DNA of 64,000 nt. It comes from Fagopyrum homotropicum. Its lineage: Eukaryota > Streptophyta > Magnoliopsida > Caryophyllales > Polygonaceae. Below the pieces are notes generated by a model, which was not told the origin of the DNA, ran no database searches, and saw only the letters and a program-made list of their open reading frames with translations. The translations under genes were made by a program, and so were the position numbers. Positions 23,512 through 34,108 of this stretch are shown one piece after another. Position 1 is the stretch's first letter. Each line of letters begins with the position of its first letter. Location of the stretch: NCBI GenBank assembly GCA_033239125.1, contig BSWB01000008.1:10818001-10882000 (forward strand), read 5' to 3'.

Positions 23512-24484
23512 TCATTTGCCTACATAAATCCCATTCTTCATGAGAGTTAGCTGACCAGACACAAGCTTCACGGAGAATCCATGCTTGCTAAGCAAAGAGC
23601 TGGAAATCAGGTTCTTCCGAATGTCAGGCACGTGCATGACATTCATGAGAGTTAGCTCCTTCTCAGATGTCATCTTTAGCACTATCTTTCCGTGTCCTTC
23701 GACCTTTGAGGTGGACGAATTTCCCATAAACAGGTGCTCCTCCTGCTTATTCTTCTGATAGGTGGAAAACATCCCCTTGTCAGAATAAATATGGCGGGTA
23801 GCACCAGTGTCAAACCACCACTCCATCGGGGTGCCGCCGACCATGTTGACTTCAGAAGTTACAACACATAAGTTAGTTGGCCCATCCTTAGCAATGTGGG
23901 CCTTTGCTTTCCCCTTGCTCTTGTTAGAATCACTCTTGTTCCGACATTCGTCGGATTTGTGACCTATTTTACCGCAGGCATGACACTTGCCGGCGAATTT
24001 CTTCTTTGCCAGTTGCTTGTCGGGGACCTTGGGTTGAAATTTCCGTTTCTTGTCCTTCGGTTCAGTTAGATGAGCTTTCTCGGTCTGTTCCCCTTCATTG
24101 CTCTTGCGGTTGCTAGATTCAATCCGCAGCTTGACCATGAACTTTTCCACAGTCATTTCCTTTCGCTTGTGCAAAAGGTAGCTCTTGAAATCCTTCCAAG
24201 ATGGAGGGAGATTCCTAATGAATGTTGCTACCTGAAATCTTTCACAGATATTCATCCCTTCAGCAATGATCTCATGGGCTAGAAGTTGTAGCTTCTCAGC
24301 TTGCTCCATGACCGGCTTGTTGTCTACCATTTGGAAGTCCATGAACTTTTGAACAACGAACTTTTTATGCCCTGCATCCTCAGCTTTGTACTTCTTTTGT
24401 AAGGCAAGCCACAACTTCCTAGAAGTATCGACTTTGATGTATACTTGATACAGTGAGTCGGACAGGCGGCTAAATCCACCCTTT
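23512..24484 (-). pseudogene. Copia Gag C-terminus and protease
   Basis: The Gag portion contains SLYQVYIKVDTSRKLWLALQ and one CCHC knuckle (CHACGKIGHKSDEC). The protease motif is WWFDTGATRHIYSD, followed by the conserved NVMHVPDIRKNLISSSLL. The frame stops at a TGA (23512-23514) between protease and integrase. It is offset by one base from the Gag N-terminal frame, with the shift near 24475-24490. Confidence 0.85.
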
Positions 24485-24895
24485 GCATGCATAATCATTG
24501 TCCAGATCAGCTTGGAAGAATACCTCTTTATCCTCGGTGACGTATTTGTCCAGTTTGTTCATGGTTAGGAAGAACACCATCTTTTGTTGCCAGGTCTTGA
24601 AATTAGTTCCATCGAACTTGTCTGGCAGCAATCCCACGCTTAGAGAGCCAGGCATCGGTACTGTCTGAGGGGCAGGTTGTTGACTAGCCTGTACAGCAGT
24701 TGAAAGTGCAGTAGTCCTAGTCGGTGGGTTTGGCAAGATAGCTGGTGGTAGACCACTCCCAAAATGGATTTGGGACGTCTGCTCACCCCCATTTGCAGCC
24801 TCAGTCAACATCCGTATGATACTTCCATCATTAGTAGTGTTCGGATTCACGGAAGTGTTTGAATCCACAATAGTTTCTTTTGTGGTATCAGCCAT
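24485..24895 (-). pseudogene. Copia Gag N-terminus
   Basis: The ATG at 24893-24895 opens a frame reading MADTTKETIVDSNTS, a proline/threonine-rich segment, then LPDKFDGTNFKTWQQKMVFFL, the usual start of copia Gag. It runs out of frame near 24480 by an indel and ends ACKGWI. About 318 bp of A/T-rich leader separate it from the 5' LTR, and I see no primer binding site in that leader. Confidence 0.82.
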
Positions 24896-25213
24896 TTCTG
24901 TGACACAGACACAACCACAGTCAATATTTCAATTTTTTGATCAGAAATCGAAACTCAAAAAACCGATTTTTAGAAAATTCGGGTATAAGTCCGTACAAGA
25001 ACAGACTTGTTTTCGATTTAATATTTAATCGAATTCAGGTTTAAAAACAAAAATTGTTTTTGTTTTAAAATTAATTTTAAAAACTGAATTTAAAATTCAA
25101 ATTCTAAAATTAATTCCGGTAGAAAAAACCCGGTTTGAGTATTCCGGCGCCTTATCTGCAACACTTAATAAACGGTTAGTGCACAACAACTTAACATGTT
25201 TTAGAATTAAGAC

Positions 25214-26327
25214 TGTAGGAACCTGTAATACGACAGTTAAACTTTATGCAGTATAACGATAAGGTTCAGAATTTCATACCACCGCAGTGCGTATGTTGAG
25301 CAGAGTCGAGATCGAAATCTCTTTCCTTAATTCTAAAAACACCCCGTATTACGACGGTTACCGGTGCTTAAGAATCCCAAGATACAACTGCTGTTCGAAT
25401 CTATTCTTCGTAATAGAACCGGAAGCCTACAAACCAGTAGTGCGTTGCACTCTTGAGATAAGAAAAGCTGGCAAGCTTGAGAGAGAGAGAAGAGAGAATG
25501 ATTGTTGGTGTGTTTTGGACTGAATGAAGAGCTCTCTATTTATAGGAGCTTGAGGAGTTGAATTGGGCTATGGGCCTCGAGGCCCATTGAACCAGCCCAA
25601 AACCAGAGCCAATAGGAGAGTGACACGTGTCCGCAATCCAAAAGATTTCGGATTCACCTTGGAAGCCACGTTTTTAGGAGTCAACTGAAAATCATAACCG
25701 CCCACTTTTGTAGGGGTTGTTGACTGATCCGTTGGACTGGATATTCGGATATCCAGCCCGGTCCGCTGATCCGATTGCACATATGGGCTTGGCCCAAGGC
25801 CTTCCTTATCTGGACTGTTGGACTTTGAGTTGGGTCGGCCCAAAAATAATATAGGTGGCCAACCCAGATTATAATTAGGTCCACCCGCCCCGTCCCGCAG
25901 CATAGCACGGCTCGGACTCGGACTCGGCTCGACTCTACGTGCGCGCGTGTGGTGTTTTGCCTACGCCGTTCCCCATTGAAAATGGGTAGTGACCTAAGGC
26001 CACATGCCTTAGAGCAAACTTTCCCCTTATATTCTACTCCCTTTTACCTCCATATAGTCCATGTAAGATTCTCCCAATTTTGACTATTTTCCCAAGTTAT
26101 TGCCTATCACGCAACCAACTTTGGGCATCCATTTCTCATTCAAACGGAACTCAAATTTAATGTATGAATATACCACGAGCAAGAGCTCGCGGAGATGAAG
26201 CCAACGCTCCCACTTTCCGGTGTTGATAATGGCCGGAGCCCATCGGAAATGTGCCCGGAAAAGTGTCCGGCGCACACATGTGTTAAAACATGTTTTATTT
26301 CTTCTTTTCATTAAATTAGTTCCAACA
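25214..26327 (-). repeat. Copia 5' LTR (right copy)
   Basis: This 1114 bp copy starts TGTAGGAACCTG and ends GTTCCAACA before the GGCAG duplication. A TATAAATA box in element sense lies at 25538-25545 and is the likely core promoter. Confidence 0.9.
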
Positions 26328-27034
26328 GGCAGCACTGAGACGGCTCAACGAGCGAGGCGACGACAGCTTACCGATGGAGCTCCTCGACGGAACTAGGGCT
26401 GAGTCGGCGAGACTGGGCTTGTTTGGCGGCAGAATTCGCCCGGCGTGGCTATTGAAGGGAACGATGAAGCCTTTCCGATGTCTTAGATGGTTGACTGCTC
26501 CGAAAGCTCTCCGGCGGTGTGAGAAGGAGAGGAAAACAGAGAGTGCGAGATTGAGAGTCGAGGGAGATGAAATGAGAGATTGAGTGAGTGAGCAAAGGGA
26601 GCTGAAGGAGGTGCTGGTTTGGTTGGAAGCAACAGGGAAACGAGGGGTCAGAGTAGGGCAAGGTTGCTCAGGCTAGAGAAAGACTGTAAAAATCATAGGT
26701 TGGGCGGTGTTGCACAGGTCAAAGGTCGGGGAAGGGAAGGGTCAAGGAAGAAAAAAAATAAAGGGAAAGAAAAAGATAAAAACAATTAATTAAAAACATG
26801 ACATCGGGATTAAAATAAACTCTATCAAAATAACCGGAACGGGATTTCCGGTTTGGAAAACTCCCAAACTTTCCATGAAATAAATTACAGAATATATATA
26901 AATGTAAAATATATAAACTCATAAAAGTTTAAATTCTATTTTAAATACTCGTAAAAATTATTTAAGTTATTGAAATATCGATAAAAGCCGCAAAAAATAA
27001 ATATCGCAAACACGCCTAAAATTGGGGCGTTACA

Positions 27035-27437
27035 ATTGATAAGATTTTGATCGATTTTGTTTTAAAACGAGCAAAACATGATCGAGGTTTGAGCCTTGAC
27101 TCATTCGAAATTATTTTTCATATTTGTATTTTGTATCATTGTTGGGTGTTTTTGAGCCGTTCGGCCGAGAACGGTGCCGTTAGGTCGCGAGGTTGGTGTC
27201 GGTAGGTCAAGATTGTGAAACTGAGATAGTCTTACCTTTTTATGTTTTTATAAAAACCAATTGAATGTAACCACATTGATTTGGAAATTGGGCCATTAGG
27301 CCTAATGCTGAAACAAGGAGGTAGAGAGGCGCAGGTTGAAGGCCAACGAAACCAAGACCAAAACTCGCCGCTTGAATCGATAATCCAAAGAAAATGGAGT
27401 CGTCCAGTTGCGGAAGGGATGTTGAACAAAATACCTA
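27035..27437. other. Spacer without recognised features
   Basis: This is unique-looking sequence between the Tekay solo LTR and the RPL31 pseudogene. A short dyad GCCGTTCGGCCGAGAACGG lies near 27159. No reading frame or repeat was identified. Confidence 0.4.
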
Positions 27438-27622
27438 GCCACCAAGGGCCGTAAGAAGGAGGCGGTCACCCAGGAGTACACCGAGAACCTCCACTGACGC
27501 CTTCATGGTTGTATCTTCAAGAAGAAGACGCCAAAAGCCATAGACGAGAACAAGAAGTTCGTCAAGAGGCCAAGGGAACAACCAAATTAAGAGTAGATGT
27601 GAAGTTGAACAAGCAGATCTAA
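27438..27622 (+). pseudogene. RPL31: Ribosomal protein L31 (RPL31/eL31) pseudogene fragment
   Basis: Translation from 27438 gives ATKGRKKEAVTQEYTENLH, a stop, then RLHGCIFKKKTPKAIDENKK. After a one-base shift at about 27569 it continues GTTKLRVDVKLNKQI and a second stop. This is co-linear with conserved eukaryotic eL31 (TREYTINLHKRLHGC, FKKKAPKAIKE, GTTDVRVDVKLNKQIW). The TGA at 27495-27497 replaces the Lys/Arg after NLH. The TAA at 27620-27622 replaces the Trp of KQIW. No intron interrupts about 60 codons, so a processed copy is possible, but a poly-A tail and duplication are not clear. It is the only host-gene-derived sequence I recognise here. Confidence 0.8.
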
Positions 27623-28577
27623 AGAGTCGATTAAGAGAATGAGATAAGAAGAGGGGTTTCCTCGTCAGACGTCGGCTTTGTTTTACTCTATTGGTGTTGA
27701 ATGTTGAATGTTGAATGCCTGTTGTCAGCTAGGGTTTTGCCCTTCTTGTTTTTTGCTTTCTAATGTTTGTAAACAAAATGGAGCGTCTATTACTAAAAAA
27801 TTTCATTAATTCATTAAAGAAAAAGAAATTAATTGATTCTTTGTTTAGCTAGGAAAAAGAGCGGCCTAGTACAGTCATTGATGTGGGACAATCCTATAAA
27901 TATCCTACTATACATGAATCCATCACTTGTCCAAGAGTACAAGGCACTCAAGGAGAAGTTGCTAGCAAGAGTCAAACATTGGAGGATCTCGTAGAAAGGA
28001 GAAATACATAGGATCGGCCCATCCTAATAATCTCGCCTGAGATCATACAATCCAAGACCGAAATTCCTACTGTTGTAGAAGATCGAGTCGAATCTCGACC
28101 ATAAGAATTTAAATACTTCTAGCTATCTTTTGTTTAATACCTTTTGAAGCTCTCAACATTCTAAATGTATCTTTTGGTTTTGATCCTATCTTGTAGGATT
28201 ATCTTTATTTTATCTTTTAGAGGAGTCTCTCCTACAAATAACCTTAGAGGGCAAGAATCCTAGTTAGTTTTGATTTGATATTTTTCCACATACATTGTGA
28301 AATACATCATGCTTCACTTACAAAGTTTGTGTTTTATTCATTTCAATTCAATCAAAAAGAGAGCTTCTGATTGAATAGTTGTGAGTCCTTGTTAGGTTGT
28401 TTTTGTGAGTGTTAATCTTATTGAAGATTGGTGCTACTAGTCAAACTAGTCCCTCCTTGTGCTTGTCTTATTCAGAAGGTTTGTGTAAGGTTAAAGAAAA
28501 AAGGGTTAAGGTAATTCTTTGTTGAGGGTTTTGATCCATTGGTCAAGGTTCTTTGCAAGTCTAACATTAAGTCCTAT
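27623..28577. other. Spacer downstream of the RPL31 pseudogene
   Basis: This may include a degraded RPL31 3' region. It contains a triple GTTGAAT repeat near 27705 and an A-rich patch at 27813-27835. The stretch GATGTGGGACAATCCTATAAATATCC near 27880 looks like a promoter, but no coding frame follows it. Confidence 0.4.
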
Positions 28578-28582
28578 CTTCC
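28578..28582. repeat. Target-site duplication CTTCC, left copy, of the Athila-like array
   Basis: CTTCC at 28578-28582 precedes the first LTR, and CTTCC at 38485-38489 follows the last. This marks the whole array as one insertion or its recombination product. Confidence 0.6.
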
Positions 28583-29501
28583 TATTCTAGGTAGTAGCAC
28601 AAAAAGCTTTGCATTTATAAACTCGATATAATCTCCCAAACTTCCTAGCGAACCCACAATGTATGGGTCGTTTCGTAGAAAGGAAAGTATTTCGAGATCG
28701 AACATAAGGACCGAGGTGAAATTAAACCATTCAATGACCATAGATAGTGCAAATCTAAACTAAGAGATAAAAGAAAATCACAATGTTTCTGGTTGATTTT
28801 TGAGGTGATCAGACAAGATCAAAAGATATGCAAAACAAGCAAACAAACAACACACAAACACAAGGATAGGTAATAAGGGTAAGAGTGCGGATTCTAGAGA
28901 TCAAGAATTCCGGATATGACCTTGAACTCAAGCTTTTAATCGTCAAAGTATAAAGCTGCGGTTGTTGGAAAGGAGTGTTTCTCTAATGGGAACAATTACT
29001 GGGTAAGTCTCATGTTCCACTAGTCTCAAACCTAAGTCCTATTACCGGATAAGTCTCAAGGAGCTAAGGTCAAGAATTTTACACAAACCGGGCCACTATC
29101 TAAGGGTCAAACCCCTCCTTACAGGGTAAGTCTCGGAAAAGGTAAGTTTTAGGCAACGATCCTAGCACACTAAATCCAATAGCGGCTTTTTTGGCTCACT
29201 ACTACCTAGAGTTCATCATCTTCTAGATCTAAGAGCGGAAATCACCGGGTAAGTCTCATTCGTCAATTAGTTTGCTAGCAAAGGTCACCCTAAGCAAGAT
29301 TAAGCTCAACAAACACTATGATTTCAACAAATCTACATTCTAACATCTGGATTAATCAACGTAAGGACAATAGCACAACAATCTCGGGTGGATCATGAAC
29401 ATCTCGGCCAAAATGGCGTGAAGAACAAGCCGATATCTTAAATTGAGCTAGGTTTTCGAACACAAAATCATCCTAAGCTAACATGCAAGTCCATACAATC
29501 A

Positions 29502-29506
29502 CCATC
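29502..29506. repeat. Target-site duplication CCATC, left copy
   Basis: CCATC at 29502-29506 and at 32413-32417 bracket the solo LTR perfectly. The matching site in array LTR 2 (around 35038-35055) is uninterrupted. Confidence 0.88.
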
Positions 29507-29684
29507 TGTAACACCCCAAGTTCTCGAAACTCGGGGAGCTACTGGTTAGGACCTCACAATGAGTCCCAACCTTGGTTTAACAATAATATTACTAGGATCT
29601 TACAACAAGGCACAAATGTATTTAAAACAATTTTCAAAACATAATATTTTTATTGCATGAATGCACACACGTGACAGCCTTACA

Positions 29685-29733
29685 AAACACACACACACAG
29701 ACACACACAGACACACACACACACATATATATA
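29685..29733. repeat. (CA)n/(TA)n microsatellite
   Basis: Alternating ACACAC with CAG interruptions passes into ATATATA. It lies inside the solo LTR and forces a low-complexity frame on the opposite strand that is not a gene. Confidence 0.85.
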
Positions 29734-32268
29734 GACTCCCCCGTCCCCATCTAATGAGTACGTGGACCCGGATGACCATCCGTCCCGAATCTCTTTGCAA
29801 CTGTTTATCTCTACAAAATCTACAACACGGATAAACCGTTAGCTAACAATCTAAATATAAGAAGAATAAAGATAGTACAAACACAACCAAGATAACATAA
29901 AACAATCATTACGTTGGCACACAAACCGGTTATTATCTAGTAGGCAAATGATTCATCTTATTCCATTTTATAGTTGTGGCACGAGAATCTTAAGAGTTCT
30001 CGCCGCCGTTCCTTATCCAACTGGGTATAGGTCTAGCTTACCTCCGCCGGTAGCATCACTACAAACCGAGTGTGGACTAGTCCCTAAAGAAACCCCCAAC
30101 GCCCTCAGGCTAACTGAGCAGAATGCCACCGCCCGTTACTCTTAGGCCAATGTATAGGTCGGTATATACTAAAAACAACTATAAAGACATCATTCAAACA
30201 CCACTATCATTATCCACACTCATATCTAGAAGCTAGCTAAGTAAGCCCAAAGAACTTACCTAAATCAATCTCGACTATCTAAATCTCAATTTGGTCAGCA
30301 ACCGTAGAATACTCCATCGCTTGTTATACAAGGCAAGTGGATCAATAATGTTTGTCACTTTCTTAGAAGTCTCCAACTTCTAAGATATATAATCGATCAT
30401 AAAGAAATTACCAAAATACCCTATACGGGTAAATGACCATTTTACCCCTGCTCCCGAAACTCTATAAAATTCTATAACAAAGTTCCAAACTATTCTTTGG
30501 AACTCAAAACCACACTCAAAACTTTCAAAAGGAAGTTAGCTAAAGATTTAGAAGAGTTAACTACATTCTCGACTTTCATAAAAAGTCGCTAAGGTCCAAC
30601 TTTGGCTTAAGATATGAGAACCGAATAAAAATATAAAAATTCCAACTAAAATATCTTGGTCTTCTACATGATGCACTCTGCTCTAAGAAGCAAGAAAATC
30701 TCAAAAATACCCAACAACAACTTCTACACAATTCTCCAAAGTTGGATACAAAATCCAGGAATTCTATACTTAGCCAAATTCTGAATCATTTCACAAACTA
30801 CACAAACAGTCTACTTTAGAAGACTATAATTCTAATCCGACCGTTGTATTGTTCCCAAATTTTAATACCTCTAACTACTCATATCCACCTCCAACATATC
30901 AGAAATTCAACGGTGGATGATCATTATAAAGCATCGAAATACAACCTCAAAGTCGGCAGGTCCCAATATAGATTGTGAAATTAAAAAGGAAAATAGTAGA
31001 TCCCCACTTTGACTCTCCCTGGCAGCGTTATCTATGATTTATACTATCTAATGTCACAAGTTCGATTCTTTTAGGAGACATCCACAAAGCTTAGCCTATC
31101 CTACACTACTACTCACACAATCCAGAGTTCGAGCCTATCAATCATTCTAGTCCTAACATGGCCAACCATAGACACCCTAACCCACCAACTTCAGCCCCTG
31201 ATATACTCTACTAAAACCACTTACGCCTCAACTACTGCAACAAACAATACAGTGAAAGAAGGCAAGAGATTGATGTGTAGAGGACTCACGGATCCGGTAT
31301 ACTCGATCAAAACCATCGATGGTAGTCCTCGGAAAGGGAAGAGGGAAGACTGGCGTGGTGGTGTAGCTCGTGATGATGTAATGAGGAGGCCCCAGTGTCA
31401 CGTGAGAGATGGATCTCTGATCTGCAGGGGAGTCTCTTGTACAAAAGGTTGAAGAAGGCCCGATCCAACTGTTGCGTCTGTTTCAAAGGGGCGTGCAGAA
31501 GGGCTGCTACAGTTGTTTCAAAGAGAAGGCTGGAGGACGCTCCTTGCTCGAGTTGTTGGTTGTCGTCTGTTGCTACTAATCTGCAGGAAGGATTCCATAG
31601 AGGCGGGAGAAACAGGAACTTGTGTGAAACGTGCTCCTGTGCGCCACTGTTGTTACTGATCGAGGAGGAAGATGATGTTGCGTCGGCTTTTAGCGAGTCT
31701 AGGGTGTCTCTTGTTGCGTGCAGAGGGTTCCGAGTGGTTTAGATTAGAAGATGGGTATGGAGGGAGGTAGCGAGATATGGGGATAGAGGGAAGGAGGAAG
31801 ACAGTTCCGGCTTGCTGGCTGTTACGTTTTGAATCGACGGAAAGATCTTTCCTTTCAAGATCTGGCTGTTACCTTTTTAAGGAGAGAGAGCTCATCCGGC
31901 TTGCTGGCTGACGTGTTGCAGGGTTGGACCGGCTGGTGTGAGGCAATGAATTGTTGGGCCGGACGTAAAGCATAGAGTGTTGGCTGGACATCAGGCAAGT
32001 GAGTTCCTCCTTTTGGGCTGAGCAAAGCTGTGATGTGGGCTTCTCATCAGGCCGGCTGGCATGTCAACAGTGGGCTGGAGCAAAAGACTATACAAGGCAA
32101 GGGAAGTCATGGGTTGACTTTGGTATGGCTGAAGCAAAGAGGAGGGAGTGGGCTGAAAGATTTATTTCAAGGTCTTGTCATGGCTTTGTCCTAAACGTAG
32201 TCATGGTCTCGTCATGATCTCGTCTAGGATATGAACTGAAGGTTGAAAATTAGGGTTTAGTGTTATTT

Positions 32269-32314
32269 TTCTATCATTTTATGTGAGAAAAAGGCCTCAC
32301 ATAAAATGATAGAA
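32269..32314. repeat. Perfect 19 bp inverted repeat in the Tekay LTR
   Basis: TTCTATCATTTTATGTGAG (32269-32287) and its exact complement (32296-32314) flank an 8-base spacer AAAAAGGC. The same word in single copy occurs in the other Tekay LTRs at 5831-5847, 13880-13896 and about 38992-39010. Confidence 0.85.
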
Positions 32315-33244
32315 TTTGTGATGACACCGGAAATTGGTGACATGAAAAGGTCAACGGATCGAAATCCGGTTTGACTCGGAATTAATTGAAAGAAAAATTT
32401 CCGGATATTACACCATCCAAGCCATAACCATCATTCCATCACCCTAGAATCACAACTATTCAGCCAATAACATATATTTTAAGATCAAACATCATCATAC
32501 AACCATGCATGCATGCTTTCCATAGAAAAATAATGAAGATAAGAACAATGAAAGAAGGTTACTTAGTTGGAATAGAAGTTTAAACAAGTCTCACAAATGC
32601 TTCAAGAGCAGCTTCAAGATCCAAACTTACAAGCCACACAAGAACCTCACTAAATACCACTCAACCCACTCTAGATCTTTAAGATTGATAATGTTATACA
32701 CTAATCTCCCCCAAAAACACCCACAAGGGTCTTGGAATAGAATTTCAAGAAGGGAGAAGAGATCCCAAAAACAGCGTCCAAAGCAACTCAAGTACTCCAA
32801 GGGAAGGCAAAGGTTGGACATAGAGAAAGTGTGCCATGTGTCGAGGCTGTCCAAAGAGGAATCTCGGTTGGCCATTAATCCATCTCGGCCGAGATACACT
32901 TGCCTTGGACAGAGATTGCACTAATTCAGCCCTAATAATCACTTTAACATGAGTTTGTCCAAGCCTTGCACCAACTACGGTCCTTGCCTTCATCTTTTTT
33001 CCGAGCATGAGTCTTTTGGAACCTCGAATCCGGACCATCATGAGGCTTGAACCTCGAATGTATCAATAATGTCTCAAAGATCCCCAAAATACCTACAAAA
33101 CCGACAAAAGCTCGTGTAGACACCATTTCTTGCAATATGACTCGATTAAGCGTAATTGTCACGAACTAGTGCGGAATCATGCATGAATAAAAGGAAAAAC
33201 TAACTAAAAGAATGTCTAAACTAGTGTCACAAATGATGTCATCA

Positions 33245-34108
33245 AAATACCCATAACTTCCACTTGCTCGTCCCCGAGCAAGGCTCAAACCTAAACTACG
33301 AGATGACATGAGTTATGAATGCGGAAAAACAGAAAAACTTTTTGCAATTGTGCTTCAAAACATAGATCACCTTCATATTGATGTTTCATGGCAAAGGATG
33401 AACAATCATGTATCGAAGGAAAAATGGCACGAAAAGACAATCACACTTAACTCGAAAACATATATGCAAAGCAAATCGAAAATGATTAGAATGATCATGA
33501 GAGTATCAAATATAAAGTACTAAGTCAAAACACATGTGCATAGAGGTCTTAAGGACTTAGGAAAGAAGAGGCCAAGAAACGTGTCAATAGGTGGAAAATC
33601 TTAGGTCATGTGGTGCAAATCCGGGAAATGAACAAAAAACCACAACTTCATTTTTGTTCATCAACCACCATAAGTGTACATTTGTCCTTTTTCTTTTCTT
33701 TAATTTTTTTATTCAGTTGAAGAAATGACATTGGTGACAAAAGCCGAATCCTTGGTGATTAGCGGTCCTCAGAAATTTTCCGAGGTGCCTCACAACGGAT
33801 GCACATACCAAGTCTCATTAGGAAAATTGGTTAATTCAACTTTGGCAAGACACAAACATCCGATTATGTGAATGTGCCGAGTTACTCGTCATCAAAACCA
33901 AATTCCCCAAACCTATATTTTTTTTCTACACTTTTCACAACACTTTCAACCACTTCATTCACGACATTCATTTATCAACTTCAACATCGCCCCATACATG
34001 CTTTTCACACACTCAACACACTAACATGCTCCTAATTCCCGGATGGGTCAAAAGAGGTACAATTGTTTTGGAATGTGAGACAAATACGAGGTAAGAGTGC
34101 CAATAACT
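33245..34108 (-). other. Array internal segment 1 (non-coding)
   Basis: The LTR 1 side has polypurine-like sequence and a perfect hairpin at 33263-33282 (arms CTTGCTCG/CGAGCAAG). The LTR 2 side has a decayed primer site at 34085-34108. In between, the text follows the 3' untranslated part of the long Athila element (for example the block near 33730-33900). No reading frame is conserved. Confidence 0.75.

Larger units (their letters stand above)
19123..26327 (-). mobile_element. Ty1/copia LTR retrotransposon, 7.2 kb, inactivated
   Basis: Two LTRs (19123-20250 and 25214-26327) start TGTAGGAACCTGTAATACG and end TTAGTTCCAACA. They are flanked by a perfect GGCAG duplication (19118-19122 and 26328-26332). 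The minus-strand domain order is gag, protease, integrase, RT, RNase H, which defines copia. The frame is broken by two frameshifts (near 24480 and 22237) and four nonsense codons (23512, 22765, 22426 and 21308). Lineage is not certain; the gag and RNase H motifs look Tork/TAR/Angela-like. Confidence 0.93.
17225..27034 (-). mobile_element. Tekay-like solo LTR (about 2.6 kb), interrupted by a copia element
   Basis: The LTR starts TGTAACACCCCGAATCCGCG and ends AAAATTGGGGCGTTACA. Outer flanks read ATTGT (17220-17224) and ATTGA (27035-27039), a four-of-five duplication. After removal of the copia insertion (19123-26332) it is 2600 bp, the same length as the 5' LTR of the complete Tekay element. 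It also shares landmarks with that LTR: GTGACACGAG...CCCGTGTA near 17715-17757 and GGTCGTAGAGAACCTCCCAG near 17840. No internal domain is attached. Confidence 0.82.
29507..32412 (-). mobile_element. Tekay-like solo LTR, 2906 bp
   Basis: It starts TGTAACACCCCAAGTTCTCG and ends TTTCCGGATATTACA, with a perfect CCATC duplication. Order and landmarks match the other Tekay LTRs: a GCACGAGAATCTTAAGAGTTC patch at 29978, GCCACCGCCCG at 30125, and GTAAGCCCAAAGAACTTACC at 30242. Near its sense start it carries a perfect 19 bp inverted repeat (32269-32287 with 32296-32314). No internal region is attached. Confidence 0.88.
28583..33244 (-). repeat. Array LTR 1, interrupted by a Tekay solo LTR
   Basis: It starts TATTCTAGGTAGTAGCAC and ends ATGATGTCATCA. 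The phased word occurs at 28998, 29044, 29121 and 29244. A perfect 14 bp dyad ATCTCGGCCGAGAT is at 32882-32895. The insertion splits it at 29506. Confidence 0.82.

Noticed and set aside
28998..29257. Regularly spaced short repeats resembling a CRISPR array
   Set aside because: Spacings are unequal but conserved between LTRs, spacers are homologous rather than unique, and the context is a plant LTR.
29600..29800. 66-codon minus-strand frame
   Set aside because: It is a translation of the (CA)n microsatellite, giving a Cys/Val repeat.
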